Source: Paracidovorax avenae ATCC 19860 (GTDB lineage: Bacteria > Pseudomonadota > Gammaproteobacteria > Burkholderiales > Burkholderiaceae_C). From it: 64,000 bases of DNA. The position numbers were made by a program, and so were the translations under genes. A model generated the notes under the pieces. It was given only the letters and a program-made list of their open reading frames with translations, did no database searches and was not told the DNA's origin. Location: the NCBI RefSeq assembly GCF_000176855.2, contig NC_015138.1, forward strand, positions 3,038,001 through 3,102,000. Direction: 5' to 3'. Of this stretch, positions 1-8,872 are shown piece after piece; the first letter of the stretch is position 1; the number at the start of each line of letters is the position of its first letter.

Positions 1-1
1 C

Positions 2-295
2 GGGCACTGCCTGGACGAGCACATCCGCGTGGGCATCCAGAAATCGCGCACGCACTGGCGCGTGCGCTGGAACCAGAAGGAGTCGGTGTATTCCACGACC
101 GGCTCCAACAGCGCGTTCTTCGACAAGATCACGGCCATCACGCTGGAGAAGTTCTCCACGCCGTTCCGGCGCATGAAGGGTCAGCTCGGCTTCGTGCCCA
201 CGCTGCAGAGCGATCACCATGTGGTGGCCTCCGCGCCGCCCAGCCCCGCGACCGGCACGGGGGCCAGCGCGCCTTCGGACAGCGGCGAAAGCTGA
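2..295 (+). CDS. Unrecognised protein, C-terminal part (5' end outside window)
   Basis: The reading frame is open from the first bases of the window to the TGA at 293-295, giving about 97 residues of a protein that begins upstream. The visible part is basic and aromatic (IQKSRTHWRVRWNQKE) and then changes to an Ala/Pro/Ser-rich disordered tail. I do not recognise the family. It lies 174 bp upstream of ku on the same strand, which leaves room for a separate ku promoter. The frame is supported by third-position GC bias and by the lack of a competing frame; the product is unknown. Confidence 0.5.
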   Translation, partial: GHCLDEHIRVGIQKSRTHWRVRWNQKESVYSTTGSNSAFFDKITAITLEKFSTPFRRMKGQLGFVPTLQSDHHVVASAPPSPATGTGASAPSDSGES

Positions 296-469
296 TCCCG
301 GCGCACTTGCGTGCCGGCCAGCGGCGGTGTTGCACATGGCGAGCGATCGCCTGCCGCCACCGGCGCCGTGGCCGGTGCACGTCCTACAGCCTGCGTGCCG
401 CGGCAGGGCTAACGTCAACCGCACCCCGTGTGCCGGCACATCGCCGCCGCTTCGCCCAGGAGAGTCCGC

Positions 470-1600
470 ATGGCCGAGAAGAAAACCCGAACCACCCGTT
501 CCCGCACCGCCTCCGCTCCCGCAGCGTCCGCGAAGTCCGCCGAGGCCGACACGGCGCCCGGCGGGCAGGCCCCCACCTCCACCCGCGCGCTCTGGAAGGG
601 CGCGATCAGCTTCGGCCTGGTCCATGTGCCGGTGGGCCTGTATTCGGCCACGCGGGACAGCGGCATCGACTTCGACTGGCTCGACAAGCGCAGCATGGAT
701 CCGGTCGGCTACAAGCGCATCAACAAGAAGACCGGCAAGGAGATCACGGCGGAGAACATCGTCAAGGGCGTGGAATACGAAGACGGCCGCTACGTGGTGC
801 TCACGCCCGAGGAGATCGCGCAGGCCTATCCGAAGACCACCCAGACCATCGAGATCGAGGCCTTCCTGGATGCCGACGAGATCCCGTTCGTCTATCTGGA
901 GCGGCCCTACTACACGGCGCCGCTGCCCCGCGGCGAGAAGGTATATGCCCTGCTGCGCGAGGCGCTCAAGGCGAGCCACCGCGTGGGCGTGGGCAAGGTG
1001 GTGATCCAGACCAAGCAGCATCTGGCGGTGCTCATTCCCTGCGGACGGGCGCTGGTGCTCAACCTGCTGCGCTGGGGCGGCGAGATCCGCTCCTTCCAGG
1101 AGCTGAACCTGCCCCCGGCCGGCGGCAAGGCCGTCGGGCTCAAGGATGCCGAGATGCGCATGGCGCGGCAGCTGATCGACGACATGACACAGGGCTGGGA
1201 TGCGGACCAGTTCCGCAATTCGTTTTCCGAAGAGATCATGAAGCTGGTGGAAGCACGCGCCCAGGCTGGCGACATCGCCGAGGTCGAGCCGCTGGAGGCA
1301 CCGTCGGACGCGGGCGGTGCGGACGTGGTGGACCTCACCGCCCTGCTGCGCCGCAGCCTTGAAGGCGGGCGGCGCAAGGCCGTGGCCGGGACGGATGGAA
1401 AGGGAGAGGAAGGCGAGGATGAAGCAGACGATGGCGCGAAGGGGCGCAAGACCTCCAGCGTGCGGCACCTGCCCGCCAAGTCCGCCAGGACACGCTCGGC
1501 ATCCACCGGCAGCGCGAAGGGCAAGGCCAAGGCCCCCGCGAAGCGCGCGACCTCCAGGTCCTCCGCGAAAGGCGCCCCGGCGGGCCGCAAGGCCGCCTGA
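470..1600 (+). CDS. ku: Non-homologous end-joining protein Ku
   Basis: A 376-residue bacterial Ku homodimer subunit, which rings DNA double-strand-break ends and recruits LigD. The Ku core starts near residue 40 (ALWKGAISFGLVHVPVGLYSA, then the DWLDKRSMDPVGYKRINK segment) and runs to about residue 270. After it comes a long Lys/Arg/Ala/Ser-rich C-terminal tail, typical of proteobacterial Ku, where the basic tail aids DNA binding and threading. I chose the ATG at 470 because AGGAGAG lies five bases upstream; the frame is open 14 codons further, but that stretch looks non-coding. ligD begins 11 bp after the stop, so the two are almost certainly co-transcribed. The family call is secure. Confidence 0.95.
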   Translation: MAEKKTRTTRSRTASAPAASAKSAEADTAPGGQAPTSTRALWKGAISFGLVHVPVGLYSATRDSGIDFDWLDKRSMDPVGYKRINKKTGKEITAENIVKGVEYEDGRYVVLTPEEIAQAYPKTTQTIEIEAFLDADEIPFVYLERPYYTAPLPRGEKVYALLREALKASHRVGVGKVVIQTKQHLAVLIPCGRALVLNLLRWGGEIRSFQELNLPPAGGKAVGLKDAEMRMARQLIDDMTQGWDADQFRNSFSEEIMKLVEARAQAGDIAEVEPLEAPSDAGGADVVDLTALLRRSLEGGRRKAVAGTDGKGEEGEDEADDGAKGRKTSSVRHLPAKSARTRSASTGSAKGKAKAPAKRATSRSSAKGAPAGRKAA

Positions 1601-1611
1601 GCCCGTACGCC

Positions 1612-4422
1612 ATGGCACGACGCTCCACAGCCTCCGGCACTGCGCAGGGCGCACCGCAAAAAGCGCCGCAAAAGGCGGCACCGGATGCCCTCGCGGACTA
1701 CGCCCGCAAGCGCGATTTCCGCAGCACCCCCGAGCCCGGAGCGGAGCCGGGCGACGCCCTGCCGCGCGGCGCGCTGCGCTTCGTGGTGCAGAAGCACTGG
1801 GCGAGCCGCCTGCATTACGACTTCCGGCTGGAAATCGACGGCACCATGAAGAGCTGGGCGGTGCCCAAGGGCCCGAGCTTCGACCCCAGGGACAAGCGCA
1901 TGGCCGTGCAGGTGGAGGACCACCCGGTCGCCTACAACCGCTTCGAAGGCCAGATCCCTGCGCGGCAGTACGGAGCGGGCCGCGTCATCATCTGGGACAA
2001 GGGCTACTGGGTGCCGCTGGAAGACCCCGCCCGTGCGTGGCGCGCGGGCAAGCTCAAGTTCGAATTGCACGGCCACAAGCTCCAGGGTCGGTGGACGCTG
2101 GTGCGCATGCACGGCCGGGGCAACGAGCGCCAGCCGCCGTGGCTGCTCATCAAGGAGCGCGACGGGCTGGAACGCGACGCCGTCGAGTACAGCGTGGTGG
2201 ACGCCATGCCGGACAGCGTGAAGTCGCTGCCTGACCTGCCTGTGCCCCCGCCCGCGCACGGCAGGCAGGCCCGCGGCCCTGCCCCATCCGGCACCCGCCG
2301 GACGCCCGCCCGCGGCAAGGCTCCGGCTTCCGCGCAGTCCCTGGAGACGACTTCAGGCCGGACGATTCGGGCCGGTACTTCCCGGCGCCCCAAGAAGGCC
2401 CCGCTGCCCGCGGCACTGGCGCCGCAACTGGCCACGCTGGTGGATGGCCCGCCCACCGGCCTGGCCGAATGGATGTTCGAGCTCAAATTCGACGGCTACC
2501 GCATCCTCGCGCGCATCGAGGGCAGCGAGGTGCGCCTCATCACCCGCAACGGCAACGACTGGACCCACCGCATGCCCGGGCTGGCGCGCGCCGTGCGCGC
2601 GCTGCCGGTGGAGTCCGGCTGGATCGACGGCGAGATCGTGGTGCCCGACCGGAATGGCATCCCCGATTTCCAGGCGCTGCAGAATGCTTTCGAGAGCGGG
2701 CGCCGGCCTGGAAGCAGCGCGGCGGGCACCCCGGACGGCGGCGCGGTGGACCGCAGCGGCCTGGTCTTCTACGTGTTCGACCTGCCCTTCCTCAATGGCC
2801 ACGACCTGCGGGGCCTGCCGCTGGCGGAGCGCAGGGAGGCTCTGCGCACGCTCGTGGCCGAGGCGGGCAGCGACACCGTGCGCTTCAGCGACGCGTTCGA
2901 GGCGTCGCCCGGCGAATTGATCGCCTCCGCCTGCCGGCTCGGCTTCGAGGGCGTGATCGGCAAGCGCGTGTCATCGGCCTATATGTCCGGCCGGTCGGCC
3001 GACTGGATCAAGCTCAAGTGCGGACAGCGGCAGGAGTTCGTGATCGGCGGCTATACGGACCCGCAGGGCACGCGCACCGGCCTCGGCTCGCTGCTGCTCG
3101 GCGTGCACGGCGACGACGGACAGCTGCACTATGCGGGCAACGTAGGCTCCGGCTTCAGCGAGCGCACCCTGGCGACACTGCACGCGCAGCTGCGCTCGCT
3201 GGCCACAGACCGCAGCCCCTTCGCCGAAGGCACGCAGGTGGGCCGCAAGGCGCACTGGGTCAAGCCGCAACTGCTGGCGGAGGTGGCCTTCGCGGGCTGG
3301 ACGCAGACGCGCCATGTCCGCCAGGCGGTCTTCCGCGGCTTGCGCGAGGACAAGCCTCCGCGCGAGATCGTGCGCGAGACGCCCGCACCGGCCGCCGCGG
3401 TGGCGGGCACGCCGTCCACCCCGCCGGCGGCCCCGCGCCGTGCTTCATCCGACGCCACGCCCTCCAGGGCACGCTCCACCATGACCTCCCGCCGAACCGC
3501 ATCCGCTCCTTCGCCGGCCGCCCCGACCTCCTCGCTGCGCGTGACCCACGGCGACCGCGTGATCGATGCCGCGAGCGGGACCACCAAGCTGGAGCTGGTG
3601 CGCTACTACGCCCTGGTCGCGCCCCTGATGATGGAACACCTGCTCCAGCGCCCCGTCTCGGTCGTGCGGGCTCCGGAAGGCGTGGGTGGGGAACTCTTCT
3701 TCCAGAAGCATCCGGAGCACGGCTCGGTGGACGGCGTGCGCACGCTGGATCCGGCGCTGGATCCCGGCCATCCGCCCCTGGCCGAGATCGCGGGGCCCGA
3801 AGGCCTGCCTGCCTGGGCGCAGATGAACACCATCGAGTTCCACAGCTGGAACGCCCGCAGCGACCGCATCGACCGGCCCGACCGGATCGCCTTTGACCTC
3901 GACCCCGGCGAAGGCGTGCCCTGGGACAAGGTGCAGGAGGCCGCCACGCTGATGCGCGTGATGCTCACGGAACTGGGACTGCCGGGCTTTCTCAAGACCA
4001 GCGGCGGCAAGGGGCTGCACGTGGTCGTGCCCATCAAGCGCCTGCACGGCTGGGATGCGGTGAAGGGCTTTTCGCAGGCGGTGGTGCAGCACATGGCGCG
4101 CACCATCCCGCAGCTGTTCGTGGCCAAGAGCGGGCCGCGCAATCGCGTGGGGAAAATCTTCGTGGATTACCTGCGCAACGGCTTCGGCGCCACCACGGTG
4201 AGCGCATGGTCCGCACGCGCCCGGCCCGGCCTGGGCATTTCCGTGCCGCTGCGCTGGGATGAACTGGGCGCGCTCTCCAGCAGCACCGAATGGACCGTGG
4301 CCACCGTGGAAGAGCGGCTGCGCGAAGGCAACGCGTCCTGGGAGGGCTACGACAAGGCGGCCGTCTCCATCACGCAGGCGATGAAGATGCTCGGGTACGA
4401 GGCGCCGCGCGGCGGGCGCTGA
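1612..4422 (+). CDS. ligD: Multifunctional DNA ligase D (phosphoesterase-ligase-polymerase)
   Basis: A 936-residue NHEJ enzyme with all three LigD modules in the order phosphoesterase, ligase, polymerase. The 3'-phosphoesterase domain (about residues 50-190) keeps the metal/active-site set His62, His68, Asp70 and His104, spaced as in Pseudomonas LigD. The ATP-dependent ligase domain (about 265-570) has the nucleophile Lys292 in ELKFDGYR. The primase-like polymerase domain (about 640-930) has the Asp762/Asp764 pair in IAFDLDPGEG and the KTSGGKGLH motif. Pro/Ala/Ser/Arg-rich linkers separate the modules (near 205-265 and 590-640). It follows ku closely and converges on bioB across 15 bp. All visible catalytic motifs are intact, so it should be functional. 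Confidence 0.96.
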   Translation: MARRSTASGTAQGAPQKAPQKAAPDALADYARKRDFRSTPEPGAEPGDALPRGALRFVVQKHWASRLHYDFRLEIDGTMKSWAVPKGPSFDPRDKRMAVQVEDHPVAYNRFEGQIPARQYGAGRVIIWDKGYWVPLEDPARAWRAGKLKFELHGHKLQGRWTLVRMHGRGNERQPPWLLIKERDGLERDAVEYSVVDAMPDSVKSLPDLPVPPPAHGRQARGPAPSGTRRTPARGKAPASAQSLETTSGRTIRAGTSRRPKKAPLPAALAPQLATLVDGPPTGLAEWMFELKFDGYRILARIEGSEVRLITRNGNDWTHRMPGLARAVRALPVESGWIDGEIVVPDRNGIPDFQALQNAFESGRRPGSSAAGTPDGGAVDRSGLVFYVFDLPFLNGHDLRGLPLAERREALRTLVAEAGSDTVRFSDAFEASPGELIASACRLGFEGVIGKRVSSAYMSGRSADWIKLKCGQRQEFVIGGYTDPQGTRTGLGSLLLGVHGDDGQLHYAGNVGSGFSERTLATLHAQLRSLATDRSPFAEGTQVGRKAHWVKPQLLAEVAFAGWTQTRHVRQAVFRGLREDKPPREIVRETPAPAAAVAGTPSTPPAAPRRASSDATPSRARSTMTSRRTASAPSPAAPTSSLRVTHGDRVIDAASGTTKLELVRYYALVAPLMMEHLLQRPVSVVRAPEGVGGELFFQKHPEHGSVDGVRTLDPALDPGHPPLAEIAGPEGLPAWAQMNTIEFHSWNARSDRIDRPDRIAFDLDPGEGVPWDKVQEAATLMRVMLTELGLPGFLKTSGGKGLHVVVPIKRLHGWDAVKGFSQAVVQHMARTIPQLFVAKSGPRNRVGKIFVDYLRNGFGATTVSAWSARARPGLGISVPLRWDELGALSSSTEWTVATVEERLREGNASWEGYDKAAVSITQAMKMLGYEAPRGGR

Positions 4423-4427
4423 CCGCC

Positions 4428-4445
4428 CCGCCTGCCTTCAGGCGG
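4428..4445. terminator. Hairpin between convergent ligD and bioB
   Basis: A perfect 7-bp stem (CCGCCTG / CAGGCGG) with a 4-base loop fills the convergent junction and overlaps the bioB stop codon. No T-run follows on either strand, so bidirectional terminator function is inferred from position and symmetry only. Confidence 0.4.
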
Positions 4446-5502
4446 CGTGGTGGTGCAGGTCGTGGGGCTCGGTGGAGGCCACCTGGCGGCCCTTCATTCC
4501 CAGTCTGGCGAGCAGTTGCACGTCGGCCTCCACGTCGGGGTTGCCGGTCACCAGCAGCTTGTCGCCGTAGAAGATCGAGTTGGCCCCGGCCAGGAAGCAC
4601 AGCGCCTGCACGGCATCGCCCATCTGCTGGCGGCCCGCCGAGAGGCGCACGCGCGCGCGGGGCATGGTGATGCGCGCCACCGCGATCACCCGCACGAAAT
4701 CGAGCGGATCGACGGGATCGCTATCGGCCAGCGGCGTGCCGGGCACGCGCACCAGGCTGTTGATGGGCACGGATTCCGGATACGGATCCAGGTTGGCGAG
4801 CTGGGCGATCAGGCCCGCGCGGTGCACCGGCGCCTCCCCCATGCCGATGATGCCGCCGCAGCAGACGCTGATGCCGGCCTCGCGTACATGGCGCAGGGTG
4901 TCGAGCCGGTCCTGGTAGGCGCGGGTACTCACCACGTCGGTGTAGTACTCGGGCGCGGTGTCCAGGTTGTGGTTGTAGTAGTCCAGGCCCGCACCCTTGA
5001 GTGCCTGGGCCTGGTGCGGCTCCAGCATGCCCAGGGTCGCGCAGGTCTGCATTCCCAGTCCCTTCACGGCGGCGATCAGCTCGCCCACCTTCTCGATGTC
5101 CCGGTCCTTGGGGGCGCGCCAGGCGGCGCCCATGCAAAAGCGCGTGGCCCCGGCGTCGCGGGCGGCGCGGGCGGCGGTGGTCACCTCGTCCACGCTCATG
5201 AGCTTCTGCGCCTTCACGCCCGTGTCGAACTCCGCGGATTGCGGGCAGTAGCCGCAGTTCTCGGGGCAGCCGCCGGTCTTCACCGACAGCAGCGTGGCCA
5301 GTTCCACGTCGCCCGCGGGCCAGTGCTCGCGGTGCACGGACTGCGCGCGCCAGAGCAGATCCATGAACGGCAGGTCCAGCAGTTCCTGCACGGCCTGCAC
5401 GCTCCACGTGCCGGCCGCGGCAGCGGGAGCACGTGCGGGGCGGTGCAGTTGCACGGGAATGGCGGGGGCTTCGGAGCGGGTATCGGAAAGAGTGGCAGTC
5501 AT
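4438..5502 (-). CDS. bioB: Biotin synthase
   Basis: A 354-residue radical-SAM enzyme that inserts sulfur into dethiobiotin in the last step of biotin synthesis. The radical-SAM cluster cysteines are in [14 protein letters not shown] (Cys79, Cys83, Cys86). The conserved [15 protein letters not shown] C-terminus is present at the end of the frame. I start at the ATG at 5502 ([10 protein letters not shown]); the frame stays open for 81 more codons upstream, but that extension is low-complexity and unlike the family. No good Shine-Dalgarno is visible upstream. It stands alone here, without bioA/F/D. Its product is needed as the cofactor of the propionyl-CoA carboxylase encoded at 11-18 kb. Confidence 0.95.
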   Translation of the reverse strand: MTATLSDTRSEAPAIPVQLHRPARAPAAAAGTWSVQAVQELLDLPFMDLLWRAQSVHREHWPAGDVELATLLSVKTGGCPENCGYCPQSAEFDTGVKAQKLMSVDEVTTAARAARDAGATRFCMGAAWRAPKDRDIEKVGELIAAVKGLGMQTCATLGMLEPHQAQALKGAGLDYYNHNLDTAPEYYTDVVSTRAYQDRLDTLRHVREAGISVCCGGIIGMGEAPVHRAGLIAQLANLDPYPESVPINSLVRVPGTPLADSDPVDPLDFVRVIAVARITMPRARVRLSAGRQQMGDAVQALCFLAGANSIFYGDKLLVTGNPDVEADVQLLARLGMKGRQVASTEPHDLHHHAA

Positions 5503-5812
5503 GGCAGTGGGTACGGACACAAGTTGCACGCAGGGCGTTTCGGCTGGATTCTGGAAGAGAACGGGGCCGTATGCCAAGCCTTTGCCACGAAAAACCCGTC
5601 CGCTCGACGCATGGAAGAACGGCCGGCATTTTCGAAGGACGTTGGCAGCAGGATGCAACCAGAAACCGGCGCTTTGGCCGGACTTGGGAAACCACCGCTT
5701 CGCGCCACTGCCATCGGCGCCGATCACGCTGCCATCTGCCGCCAACCTCCCGCCCAGGGCGGACGGCGGCGGCTGGAAATCGCCGCAATTGGCGCCACGA
5801 TGGGCGCCGCTG
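5503..5812. other. Intergenic region upstream of bioB
   Basis: This 310-bp stretch lies between the end of the racemase-like gene and the bioB start, both on the minus strand. It contains no convincing gene. On the minus strand, just after the racemase stop, two GGCGCC palindromes six bases apart could form a small hairpin (about 5790-5810), but no T-run follows. No riboswitch or clear promoter is visible. Confidence 0.4.
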
Positions 5813-6457
5813 TCAGCCCCCCAGCAGGCCGCGGAGCCTGCGCACGGCGCTGTCCACCGTGGTCAGGACCGGAAGGCCGCTCGCCTGCGCGCAGGCGTCG
5901 CGTGCCCGCGCCATGCTGAACTGGGCCAGCGCGATGCGGGTGCATCCACGCTCGGCCAGCGCACGGGCCTGCCGGGCGATGAGCGCATCGTGGGCCGGGC
6001 CGTCCCCGGCATTCAATGCATCGAGCGCTCCTTCGGCCAGTGCCGTCTCGAGCGCGGTACCGGGCGGGAACTCTGCCGGCATGGAGCGCAGCGTGGGCGC
6101 GAAGGTGGCGACCAGCCCCAGTGGCCCCGCGCCCTGCACGGCCTCGTCGATCATCGCCTCGTTGGGGCGCAGCACGGGCATGGGGGCATGCGTGCGCGCG
6201 ACCGCGTCGATGCAGGGGCCGAAAGCCGAGCAGGTGAACAGGATGCCCTCGGCGCCCGTGTCCACCGCGTAGCGCGCCAGCCGCACGAACCGCTCGTGCA
6301 TGGCGCCGTCGAGCCCCCCTCCTCCGGCCGCGAGATCGGCAGAAAGGCTGTCGTCCAGCAGGTTCATGCGCACGGCCTGCGGCCAGTCGCGTTCGAACGC
6401 GCCATTGATGGGGGCCACCGAATGGGCCAGGGCGTGGATCAGGGCGATGCGGGGCAT
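5813..6457 (-). CDS. Aspartate/glutamate racemase-family protein
   Basis: A 214-residue protein resembling the Asp/Glu/hydantoin racemase superfamily (arylmalonate decarboxylase-like fold). It has a cysteine in each half of the expected kind: [13 protein letters not shown] near residue 78 and a weaker C-terminal counterpart around [14 protein letters not shown]. The second half lacks an obvious catalytic cysteine in the usual place, so racemase chemistry is uncertain. I start at [13 protein letters not shown] (6457), as the family begins directly with the first beta strand. The gene starts 7 bp after the binding-protein stop and belongs to the operon 8729-5813. A role in handling a D- or L-amino acid or related dicarboxylate is inferred from context. 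Confidence 0.75.
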   Translation of the reverse strand: MPRIALIHALAHSVAPINGAFERDWPQAVRMNLLDDSLSADLAAGGGGLDGAMHERFVRLARYAVDTGAEGILFTCSAFGPCIDAVARTHAPMPVLRPNEAMIDEAVQGAGPLGLVATFAPTLRSMPAEFPPGTALETALAEGALDALNAGDGPAHDALIARQARALAERGCTRIALAQFSMARARDACAQASGLPVLTTVDSAVRRLRGLLGG

Positions 6458-6464
6458 GGGGAAC

Positions 6465-7361
6465 TCAGAGTCCTTTGTCGGAAGGTTGGGCGAAGGCGTC
6501 CCGGGTCTCGGCATTGAGCGGATAGCCGATGTTCACGCCCCGCGGCGGAATGGGCGACATGAACCACTTCCGGTAGAGCCGTTCCATCTCGCCGGATTGC
6601 ATCATGCCCGTCACCACGCGGTCCACCAGGGCCTTGAAGGCCGGATCGTCCTTGCGGAACATGAGCGACTGGTTCTCCGTGCGCAGCGGCTCGCCGGTGA
6701 TGAGGAAATCCTTGGGATTGCGCGCCGTGGCGACCAGGCCGGCCAGCAGGATGTCGTCCAGCACGAAGGCCTGGGCGCGCCCGCTCTCGACCAGCAGGAA
6801 GGAGTCGGCATGGTCCTTGCCGGCCATCTGCTGGATGTCGAGGTTGCGGCCCTTGTCGGCCTCTCGCAGCAGCCGCAGCGACGTGGTGCCGCTGGTGGCC
6901 ACCACCGTCTTGCCCTGCAGGTCGGCGATGCTGCGGATGCCCGAATCGGCGCGCACCAGCATGCGCACGTTGTAGCGGAAGATGTCCGGCGAGAACGCCA
7001 CGAGCTTCTGGCGCTCCACCAGGTTGGTGGTGGAGCCGCACTCGATATCGACGGTGCCGCCCGCCACCAGGGGAATGCGGTTCTGCGAAGTGACGAGCTG
7101 GTAGCGGATGTCCAGCTTCGGCAGTTGGAGCTCGGCCTTGATCGCATCCACGATCCTCATGCAGATGTCGATGCTGTAGCCCACGGGCGTGCCCGTGCCG
7201 GCGTTGTACGAAAAACCGAAGGACGATTCGCGGTGGCCCAGCGTGATGGCGCCGGAGTCCTTGATCTTGTGGAGGGTGGAGGCGGCCTCCTGCGCAGGGG
7301 CCTGGGTGGCGAGCGCGCATGCGGCGGTGAGCGCCAGCATGGCGCGACGGGAACGGGACAT
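6465..7361 (-). CDS. Amino-acid ABC transporter periplasmic binding protein (GltI-like)
   Basis: A 298-residue family-3 solute-binding protein. A signal peptide is visible (MSRSRRAMLALTAACALATQAPAQ), followed by the two-lobed fold with GYSIDICMRIVDAIK and the VDIECGSTTNLVERQ segment typical of glutamate/aspartate binding proteins. The start at 7361 has AAGGAG about 8 bases upstream. It sits between an aminotransferase and a racemase-like gene, with no permease or ATPase gene beside it, so it must share a transporter encoded elsewhere. The ligand is probably an acidic or related amino acid (inference from family similarity). Confidence 0.88.
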   Translation of the reverse strand: MSRSRRAMLALTAACALATQAPAQEAASTLHKIKDSGAITLGHRESSFGFSYNAGTGTPVGYSIDICMRIVDAIKAELQLPKLDIRYQLVTSQNRIPLVAGGTVDIECGSTTNLVERQKLVAFSPDIFRYNVRMLVRADSGIRSIADLQGKTVVATSGTTSLRLLREADKGRNLDIQQMAGKDHADSFLLVESGRAQAFVLDDILLAGLVATARNPKDFLITGEPLRTENQSLMFRKDDPAFKALVDRVVTGMMQSGEMERLYRKWFMSPIPPRGVNIGYPLNAETRDAFAQPSDKGL

Positions 7362-7400
7362 GGAAGGACTCCTTGCGGAAACGATGGAAACGGTGGGCAA

Positions 7401-8729
7401 TCAGGCGGCGGAGGTGGCGGCGTCCACCGCGTCGGCCAGGCGGCCCGCGATGTCCTGCAGTTCCGCGCGCGAGGCGATGAAGGGCGGCGCCAGCAGCACG
7501 TGGTCGCCCACGCGCCCGTCCACCGTGCCGCCCATGGGATAGCACAGCAGCCCGCGGGCCATCGCCTCTTTCTTGGTGCCAGCGTGCACCTTGCGCGCCG
7601 GATCGAACGGCGTCTTGCTGCCCCGGTCCTGCACCAGCTCGACGCCCCAGAAGAAACCGCGCCCGCGGATGTCGCCCACGTGGGCATGGCCGCCGAGCGC
7701 CTGCCGCAGCGCCTCCCCGAAGAACACGCCGTCGTCCCGCACCTTGGCGAGCAGGCCGTCGCGCTGGATCACGCGCTGCACGGCCAGCGCCGCCGCGCAG
7801 GCCATCGGATGGCCCAGGTACGTATGGCCGTGCTGGAAGTAGCCGCTCCCGGCCGACATCGCCTCGACGATGCGCTTGTGCGCCAGCACCGCCCCCACTG
7901 GCTGGTAACCCCCGCCCAGGCCCTTGGCGATGGTGACGATGTCGGGCACCACGCCCTCCTGCTCGCAGGCATGGAGCGTACCGGTGCGTCCCATGCCGCA
8001 CATGACCTCGTCGAGGATGAGCAGCACGCCGTGGCGGTCGCACACCGCACGCACCGCGCGCAGGTAGCCGGGCACGGGCGTGAGCACGCCGGCCGTGGCG
8101 CCGCCGACCGTCTCGGCGACGAAGGCGATCACGCGTTCTGCCCCCTGTGCGAGGATGGCGGCCTCCAGCTCGTCCGCCAGGCGCTGGCCGTACTGCACGG
8201 GCGTTTCCTGCGCGCGCTGCTCGCGGTAGGGATAGCAGGCCGACACATGGGTGACAGGCGCCAGCAGGGGCGCGAAAGGCTCCCGCCGCCAGGCATTGCC
8301 GCCCACGGCCAGCGCACCCAGCGTGTTGCCGTGGTAGCTCTGGCGCCGCGCGATGAAATGCGTGCGCTGCGGCTGGCCGATCTCCACGAAATACTGGCGC
8401 GCCATCTTGAGCGCCGCCTCCACGGCCTCCGATCCGCCGCTGACCAGGTACACGTGTTCCATGCCGGCGGGCGCCCCGGCCACCAGCACGTCCGCCAGTT
8501 CCTCCGCCACCGCGGTGGTGAAGAAGCTGGTATGGGCATAGGCGAGCCGGTCGATCTGCGCATGCATGGCGGCGATCACGTCCGGATGCCCATGGCCCAG
8601 CGAGGACACGGCGGCACCGCCCGAGGCATCGAGGTAGCGGCGGCCTTCGGCATCCACGATGGTCATGCCCTGGGCGGCAACGGCGACGGGTGGCGTGTGG
8701 TGCAGGTGCCGGTGGAATACGTGTGTCAT
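7401..8729 (-). CDS. Class III (PLP-dependent) aminotransferase
   Basis: A 442-residue fold-type I aminotransferase of the omega-amino acid/4-aminobutyrate group. The SGGSEAVEAALKMAR phosphate-binding loop, LLILDEVMCGMGRTG (PLP-ring Asp) and DIVTIAKGLGGGYQPVG (Schiff-base Lys) are all present. I start at MTHVFHRHLHHTPP (8729); an ATG 20 codons upstream would run into the inverted repeat at 8749-8778. It is the first gene of a three-gene minus-strand operon with the binding protein and the racemase-like gene, facing an RpiR regulator. It probably transaminates the compound imported by the neighbouring transporter component; the substrate cannot be read from the sequence. Confidence 0.9.
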   Translation of the reverse strand: MTHVFHRHLHHTPPVAVAAQGMTIVDAEGRRYLDASGGAAVSSLGHGHPDVIAAMHAQIDRLAYAHTSFFTTAVAEELADVLVAGAPAGMEHVYLVSGGSEAVEAALKMARQYFVEIGQPQRTHFIARRQSYHGNTLGALAVGGNAWRREPFAPLLAPVTHVSACYPYREQRAQETPVQYGQRLADELEAAILAQGAERVIAFVAETVGGATAGVLTPVPGYLRAVRAVCDRHGVLLILDEVMCGMGRTGTLHACEQEGVVPDIVTIAKGLGGGYQPVGAVLAHKRIVEAMSAGSGYFQHGHTYLGHPMACAAALAVQRVIQRDGLLAKVRDDGVFFGEALRQALGGHAHVGDIRGRGFFWGVELVQDRGSKTPFDPARKVHAGTKKEAMARGLLCYPMGGTVDGRVGDHVLLAPPFIASRAELQDIAGRLADAVDAATSAA

Positions 8730-8748
8730 CTTCAACGTTTGTGGATCA

Positions 8749-8778
8749 AATGTTCCATGCATTGTGATTTGGAACATT
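8749..8778. promoter_or_regulatory. Inverted repeat, candidate RpiR operator
   Basis: AATGTTCC (8749-8756) and GGAACATT (8771-8778) form a perfect 8-bp inverted repeat with a 14-bp spacer, so half-site centres are about two helical turns apart. It lies in the divergent gap between the aminotransferase operon and the RpiR-family gene. RpiR-type regulators often bind GGAA/TTCC dyads; assignment to this regulator is inferred from position. Confidence 0.6.
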
Positions 8779-8872
8779 CGTTTCGTCAAACATGATTTTC
8801 AGAACACCTGGAGCACCTGCCGTTTCGGTACAGTCGCCGCATCCGCCCCGCCTGCCCCCCACGCCTCCGTCC

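Noticed and set aside
219..1362. Long overlapping plus-strand frames across ku
   Set aside because: They are Arg/Pro/Ala-rich shadow frames typical of high-GC DNA; the ku frame explains the region.
5503..5745. 81-codon in-frame N-terminal extension of bioB
   Set aside because: The residues are low-complexity and unlike any biotin synthase; the family starts at the ATG at 5502.
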